Under the pieces are notes generated by a model. The model was not told the origin of the DNA. It did not search any database and was given only the letters and a program-made list of their open reading frames with translations. Positions 58,595 through 64,000 of a stretch of 64,000 nucleotides of DNA are shown piece after piece. Made by a program: the position numbers and the translations under genes. The DNA comes from Bolinopsis microptera (lineage: Eukaryota > Ctenophora > Tentaculata > Lobata > Bolinopsidae), in assembly GCF_026151205.1 (NCBI RefSeq), contig NC_087077.1, positions 992,001 through 1,056,000 of the forward strand, read 5' to 3'. Numbering within the stretch: position 1 is the stretch's first letter; each line of letters starts with the position of its first letter.

Positions 58595-61500
58595 GTGCGA
58601 AGGGCCAGCATCCCTTCCACCTCAAATAACAACGCTACTGAAACAACACACACATCAAATGGACGGAGTGCTACTTCCAATTCAAGGACGGATGGTTCCA
58701 GCATGACGGAGGCTGGGCAAAGCCTACGGGACCCCAGTCGCCTGATGAGAAGAGGGGGTACTCGTCATCCGACCAGATTTATTAGTCAACAGATCATCCA
58801 TGTCGACCCTGCTTCCAACAAATCCAATCCAGTCAATTATTGCAAACAGTTTTTACGTTTTGGAACATGGAACGTTCTATCTCTTGTCAGCTCATCTACA
58901 CAGCTCTACCAACTTAGTCAAAACATTAATCAGTACAGATTGGATCTTTTGGGGATCACCGAGACTCACATGCCTGGATCTGGCACCACTCTACTGGACA
59001 ATGGCAGTCTACTCATCCATTCCGGTAGAGTCGACGGGATCAAGAGACAGGGAGTCGGTCTCAGTCTTTCAAAACGAATCAGAAACTCCCTGATATCGTT
59101 CACTCCCACATCGGAGTGGGTTTTAACTGCTAGGCTGCATAGTAAGCAAATCAGCATCTCTGTTGTTGTGGCCTATGCTCCAACTGAGGGTGCAGAGGAG
59201 AGTGAGAAAGATAAGTTTTATAGGACACTCACAGATACATTTGATGGGCTACCTCGTCACGATATCAAGTTACTGCTCGGCGATTTTAATGCAAAAGTAA
59301 CATCAGGCAAATATGGAAGTGAAGCGGTCATCGGTGGGGAATCACTCCATAGCTCATCAAATGACAACGGGACAAGACTTGTGGATTTCTGTGCGACGAA
59401 CCAGCTTGTCATCGGGGGAACTCTCTTCGAGCACAAGAACATTCACAAAGGAACATGGCGGTCCCCCAACGGGCTCACCGTCAATCAGATAGATCATATC
59501 TGCATTGGAAAGCGGTTTCGTCAGTCACTTTTTGATGTTAGGGTATGTCGCGGGGCAGACATCGGCTCCGATCATTATCTGGTTCTAGGACTGCTGAAAA
59601 TCAAACTTCAGTCAGTGACTAAGATCAACGCCAACAGGCCCAATGTGCCTGCCATTGAGCGCCTGAGGGATAGTAATACGGTTACAGAGTACAATGTGGC
59701 TCTTCAAAACCGATTTGCAAGTCTGGATAGTGAGGTCGACCTCGAGGATATGTGGCGTAATCTCAGTCAGACCGTCACTGATGTCTCACTGGAGGTACTA
59801 GGCAAAAGACCCCGGAAGGCAAAGGAGCAACACCTGTCACGGAAGACCAAGGATTTATTGATTCAGCGGGCACAGTTTAAGCGCAAAGACCCAAACTCGG
59901 ACGCTAACAGGTCAGAGTATTCTAAACTTAATAAGTTAGTCAAGAAAAGCAGCAAGCTAGACGACAATAACTGGGCAGTTAGAGTAGCTACTGATCTTGA
60001 GGAAGCAGCGAGCAAAGGTCAGCAGCGTGAAGTATGGGCAAAGATCAAGAAGATCTCTGGTAAGAACAAGAAGCCTCAAGCATCTTGTGTCCGGGACAAG
60101 AACGGTAGGAAGATCGCGGATCCCCAACAGCAGAGGGATAGGTGGAAGGAGCACTTTACTGAACTTCTGAACCCTCCATTATCAAGTGTTGACCTTGCCG
60201 ACCTTGATACAGTACCACCCCAACCCCACTTTAACTCTCTCTCTTGTTCGGATGGACCACCCACCAGAGACGAGATTAGTTATTCCCTGACAAAGCTTAA
60301 GAACAACAAAAGCCCAGGAGTGGACGGGATAACTAACGAGCAACTGAAGGTGCGAGTGCTCTAGTTGATCAACTAGAGTGTCTATTCAAGAAAGTGTGGG
60401 AAGAAGAGACTGTTCCTGAAGATTGGTTAAAGGGTGTGATCATTGTTATTGGGAAGAAAGGAGACACTTCAGTCTGCGGGAACAACAGAGGGATCACCTT
60501 AAGGTCTACAGCATCCAAGCTTTTTCAGATGATTCTTCTTAAGCGGTTACATGCTGGTATGGAGTGTCTTCTCAGGGAGAATCAGTGCGGATTTAGACAG
60601 AACCGCTCATGTATTGATCAGATTTATTCTCTCCGAACTATTATTCATAACTGTCTTGAGTTTAACATTCATCCTTACATTAATTTTGTCGATTTCAAGG
60701 CAGCGTTCGATTCTATCAGAAGGGACTTTATTTGGTGCAGTATGAGACACTATGGGCTGCCTGAAAAATATGTCAGAATATTTCAGTCATTTTTTGGGGG
60801 TACCATGAGTGCCGTGAGGGTTAATGGGGAGCTGACAGACTGGTTTGATGTTAACTCAGGCACAGGTCAGGGTGACATTCAAGCACCTCCTGTCTTTAAT
60901 TTCTGCCTAAATTTTTCTGCATTTCTGGCTGAGACCAACAAGATCATCAGTCAAGGCGCAGTGCTGCAGAAAGAGATGAAGACGGTCGAGGAAAAGGTCA
61001 TTCTGGACACCGATTATGCTGATGACATGGCTATTATGGACAACTCAGGGGAAGGCCTACAGGAATCAACTGATCTATTAGTTCATTACAGCTCCTACGC
61101 TGGGCTCAGAATAAATGCAAAGAAGACCCAATGCATGGCTGTAAGCAAGTGCGCCTCCCAGCGACCGTTCATCAAGGATGATTGTATTGAGCTGTCGGTT
61201 GAGGGTGAACCCGTCGAGCAGGTTAGCAACTTTGTCTACCTGGGTGCAACTATCAGTGGGGATGGGACAATCAACAGAGACCTGGATGTCCGTATCTAGA
61301 AGGCTAATGGAACCTTTCATCAGCTCTGGAACATTTGGAATAGCAGAACTATAAAGACTCCAACCAAGATCAGGATCTATAGGGCTACTGTCCTCACCAT
61401 CTTGTTGTATGGAGCTGAAGTCTGGAACACCACCAAAAAGCAGATGAAACGCTTCGAGGTTTCCCATCAAACCTCCTTGAGAAGGATCCTTAGGATTAAA

Positions 61501-61848
61501 TGGTTCTTTCATGTGACCAACGACGAAGTTCTTAGGAGGGCTGGCATCAAGTCTGTTGAGACTTTCATCAGTGCTGCCAGGCTACGTTGGTATGGACATG
61601 TAGTTAGAATGCCAGACTCTAGACTACCGAGGTTTCTGTTGAACTGGAAGCCAAATTATGGAAAGAGGTCAAGGGGCAGACCCCGTAAGAACTGGAAGTC
61701 CTGCGTACTCGAAGATGCTGCTAAGTTTACAGGTGTTGAAAACATCGACAACAACACAACAGAAGCTTTGGCTTCCAACCGAGTACAGTGGAGACATATG
61801 TTACGCCGCCAACGCGATGTGTGTGATGCAGGCCACTCCAACGACTAG
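58595..61848 (+). pseudogene. LINE ORF2: endonuclease-reverse transcriptase, one frameshift and one stop
   Basis: Endonuclease: FGTWNVLSL, DLLGITETHMPGSG (catalytic Glu), VVVAYAPTEG, LLLGDFNAKV, and GSDHYLV at the end. Reverse transcriptase: LKNNKSPGVDGI, NNRGITLRSTASK, ENQCGFRQNRSCIDQI, YINFVDFKAAFDS (first catalytic Asp), GTGQGDIQAPPVFNFCL, and DYADDMAIM with the YADD box. The C-terminal part contains RLRWYGHVVRMPDSRLPR and GRPRKNW. The frame shifts near 60345 (…NEQLK then GASALVDQLE) and a TAG interrupts at 61297. Otherwise intact, so either recently inactivated or affected by sequencing error. It copies element RNA into DNA at a nicked target. Confidence 0.85.
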
Positions 61849-61880
61849 GAGGAGACCTTACCATGAAGGTCTCCTCCTAG
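61845..61880. repeat. 15-bp perfect hairpin over the LINE stop codon
   Basis: CTAGGAGGAGACCTT (61845-61859) and AAGGTCTCCTCCTAG (61866-61880) with loop ACCATG. The first TAG is the ORF2 stop. In the RNA this would be a stable 3' stem-loop; 3' structures are used by several LINE reverse transcriptases to recognise their template (family knowledge, not shown here). Confidence 0.85.
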
Positions 61881-62038
61881 AAGAAATGTGCTAGATATAG
61901 GGTAGAGTTCACATGTCAATTCTGTACATCATAGCTGTACATTAAGAAGTAAACATGATCTTTAAGATTTGTCTGCTCGACTCGTAGATCACATAAGGGG
62001 CGGGAACTCTTGCTGATGGGGGTGGTTCTCCCATAAAC

Positions 62039-62302
62039 ATGCCTACCTTCTCCAAATTCAACTCTGGTCGGACAGGATCTCAAAAGCTACTTGACTCTGA
62101 TGGATACATCTACTTTCGGAAGAAGGACAAGGATTCAGCCCGCCTCACAGATGCCTGGCAGTGCTGCAAACACAAACTTCCTACGAAGTGTCCCTGTCTG
62201 TGCTATCTCTCCCTCTCAGACAATTCTCTCAATTCTCTCTGCTGTAGCGACCGATTTCATTCTCGGTATCATTTTGCTTTTGAGAACCGTTATTTCAACT
62301 GA
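62039..62302 (+). CDS. FLYWCH-like ORF of the interrupted element
   Basis: 87 codons from ATG. The segment LLDSDGYIYFRKKD, DAWQCCKHKLPTKCPCLCYL follows the FLYWCH plan (Gly-Tyr-x-Tyr, Trp-x-Cys, later Cys). The C-terminus drifts into low-complexity Ser/Leu/Cys residues and lacks an obvious His, so it may be truncated or frame-shifted; another frame is open from 62091 to 62444. It begins immediately downstream of the LINE 3' end. Confidence 0.5.
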   Translation: MPTFSKFNSGRTGSQKLLDSDGYIYFRKKDKDSARLTDAWQCCKHKLPTKCPCLCYLSLSDNSLNSLCCSDRFHSRYHFAFENRYFN

Positions 62303-62832
62303 TATCATTTCCTTTTGTTTGCTAAAGGGAGACACTGGCAATGGTCCACTCGACCACTCTACGGCTACCCAATTATGGGGTTTGGTAAAATATATAATAA
62401 TAATTAATAAGCTACAACATGCAAGCTTAATTACTCATAATTAATGCACGTGCGACGAGCGGGCTACGGACAAGACTTTAAATTGCTTATTACTTTATTA
62501 TTATAGTCATAGAGAGATAAAAACAATGCATGTGCAAAGCGAGCATGTGTTGCAGACCTCTACGATCTGGAAGGGTCAATCAACAGTTATCACTGTAATC
62601 ACTGCCTAGTGCCTAGCTCAAGCTGTGGTGCGTGGCCAGCTGTTCTTAACTCTTTAAGATCTTAAACCCTTGGTAAATTCATTCGCCAAATATAAATTAT
62701 TTGTAGGCCGTGAATTATTGGGAAAAGCGAGCGAGCGATGTTAGTCCGTTAATTAACAAAATCAGTGATTATACTTATAAATATCTTAAGCAATAATCTC
62801 AATAAATCTGTGTGTGTGTGTGGGAAATTTAA
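62303..62832. other. Interior of the TIR-bounded element, no gene
   Basis: AT-rich, with a (TG)7-type microsatellite at about 62808-62821 directly before the right TIR. No transposase similarity seen. Confidence 0.4.
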
Positions 62833-63259
62833 AATTAAATTCTACTGATGGATCACATAACTAATTATACGTCACTAATTGGTGACATGATCTGATCACC
62901 GAGGGACCCCTAATAATTGGGGGTCCCCTAAGTCGTGCAGCCCAATTGCGCTCATGAGGTAGGATATGCCAGTTGCATATCATTTCTGATAATAACTTGT
63001 TTAGTCTGATCTTGTTACTTTTTGTTTACTCTGGTAGTGGTTACAACGTACTGCTTGCAGCTTGTTGATTTGATATTTTACCTATGTGAATGTCTACTGC
63101 TAGGCCTAAACAGGAAACATCATCATTCATCGGTGTGGTTGTATTAATTTGCCCTTAGGAATGCGGAACTTATCGTGTTATTTAAATTACAAACTATGGC
63201 TTAGTAGGATTAATATCATAGTTGATTATAATGACAAAAGCCCAATAATAAGGATAAAT

Positions 63260-63432
63260 TAAAATTTTCCGGCAAGATCCGGCACATTGCGGCAAGTTTC
63301 GGCAACCTTATATTTGCCCTTCCTAACAACCGGTTCCGGTCCGGCAAAATCCGGCTAACCGGATAATAGATTGATATCCGGCAAAATCTGGTCCGGCAGC
63401 CAAAAGTCCATTCCGGTCGGTTCCTAACCGGG
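63260..63432. repeat. CCGG-rich repeat, copy 2 (inverted)
   Basis: Modules such as CCGGCAAAATCCGGC, AACCGGATAATAG, GATATCCGGCAAAATC and CATTCCGGTCGGTTCC match the complement of the repeat at 54912. Both copies contain the GGTTCC/GGAACC-CGACCGG end. Confidence 0.65.
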
Positions 63433-63510
63433 TACATTAGGAAAATCTTCTAGTTGACCTCGTAAACGATTTAGAATTAGTGTCCTGGAAAACGATTGGC
63501 TGGCTGGCTA

Positions 63511-63987
63511 ACACTTTGTTTCAGTCACGTGATAACTTTGAGAACTATTACCAACGACGCAGCGAGCAGGATGATGCCATTAGACAAACTGGTCGCTCTG
63601 TTTTGTGATAGAATTAGAAAGTTCTAGAAGCTTTACCGATCATTGAGTATGGTTTTTATGAGCTTTCAGCCTTCGACTCTTCAGCAAGCCCAGTCAAAAC
63701 ATTCGTAATAAAATGTGTTTTCTCCTGTGTTTTCTCCTTTTCCCCACCACCTCGCTGCAAAATGCAAAAAATAAAATACATCAAATTAAGTATTATTCCG
63801 TCAAGAGCCACGTTGCAAAATCACGGACTGAACAGTCTTAAAGATTTTACAACTTCGTAATATTTATCTACCGACGTGCGGTCCATGCACGGTCGCATAA
63901 ATTAACACTTTGCTTTAACACTCTTGTTTCACGTGATCTCTTCGAGAACTGATACCTAAGACGCAGCGAGCAGGACGGTCATTAGGT
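63511..63987. repeat. Dispersed ~75-bp direct repeat at the right edge
   Basis: 63511-63585 and 63902-63987 share AACACTTTG, TCACGTGAT, GAGAACT, ACGCAGCGAGCAGGA and CATTAG in the same order, with indels. Each copy includes a CACGTG E-box. Otherwise nothing was recognised between 62931 and 64000. Confidence 0.6.
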
Positions 63988-64000
63988 TGAACTTGATGGT

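Larger units (their letters stand above)
58332..62038 (+). mobile_element. Near-complete LINE (APE endonuclease + reverse transcriptase)
   Basis: A 5' leader (about 58332-58594) precedes one long ORF that is broken in two places, then a 3' region with a 15-bp hairpin at the stop. The 3' end is probably near 62038, just before the FLYWCH ATG. Clade not certain: it resembles the RTE/Jockey-like group by its endonuclease and the C-terminal RLRWYGHVVRM motif. It is located within another transposon. Confidence 0.75.
58244..62930. mobile_element. Second TIR-bounded FLYWCH element, split by a LINE
   Basis: The left terminus (58244-58331: AGGGGACCCCCGATTATC ... AGATCATGTCACCAATTAGT ... ) is the reverse complement of the right terminus (62833-62930), with one gap of about 11 nt and a few mismatches. 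Inside are a LINE (about 58332-62038) and a FLYWCH ORF (62039-62302). Removing the LINE leaves about 1 kb, similar to the MULE-like element at 56620. No clean 9-bp target duplication was found, and the outermost boundary could extend a little further on both sides (CGTGCAATCG / CAATTGCGC). Confidence 0.6.

Overview
This is animal nuclear DNA: AT-rich, with GT-AG introns, a PLEKHG-type RhoGEF, a claudin-like four-span protein, a secreted DNase I, a four-EF-hand calmodulin-like protein, and remnants of hAT, mariner-like, MULE-like and LINE elements. The reverse-transcriptase style (a GTGQGDIQ motif) and the transposon mix suggest an invertebrate, possibly a cnidarian, but the species cannot be fixed from sequence alone. 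About one third of the window is tandem repeat.

Layout. 1-2240 is a 20-bp satellite that runs off the left edge. 2600-2740 holds a MITE relic carrying a perfect palindrome with 8-bp flanking repeats. 2979-4052 has a short candidate exon whose splice donor is multiplied through a 1-kb array. 7680-8828 encodes an unrecognised secreted Cys-containing protein. A 15/19-bp minisatellite lies at 9680-10620. 12403-21916 (+) is the 3' two-thirds of a PLEKHG-like Rho guanine exchange factor (end of DH, PH, long Ser-rich basic tail). Its introns contain a 620-bp hAT element and sixteen 33-bp units, each with a perfect CRE (TGACGTCA). 22772-23674 (-) is an intronless secreted DNase I, convergent with the RhoGEF. 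25524-28212 (+) is a complete six-exon claudin-like gene, and 28397-29582 is the 3' end of an unrecognised gene.

32870-39370 is mostly minisatellite and leads directly into a calmodulin-like gene spread over 39370-53530. All four of its visible splice acceptors abut tandem duplications. The most striking is an 11-kb array of about 220 units of 46-49 bp, each unit being the splice acceptor plus the first 39 nt (13 codons) of exon 3. The last 7 kb of that array is riddled with indels and looks like unpolished long-read consensus.

54770-63430 is a transposon graveyard: a MITE, CCGG-rich repeats, an orphan LINE ORF1, a 1.23-kb MULE-like element with 9-bp target duplications and a FLYWCH ORF, and a second TIR-bounded FLYWCH element interrupted by a nearly full LINE (endonuclease + reverse transcriptase) broken by one frameshift and one stop.

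The main original observation is that many tandem arrays here begin or end exactly at splice sites and carry copies of them. Several frameshifts in otherwise good coding exons are explained by one missing base, so the assembly should be treated as imperfect.
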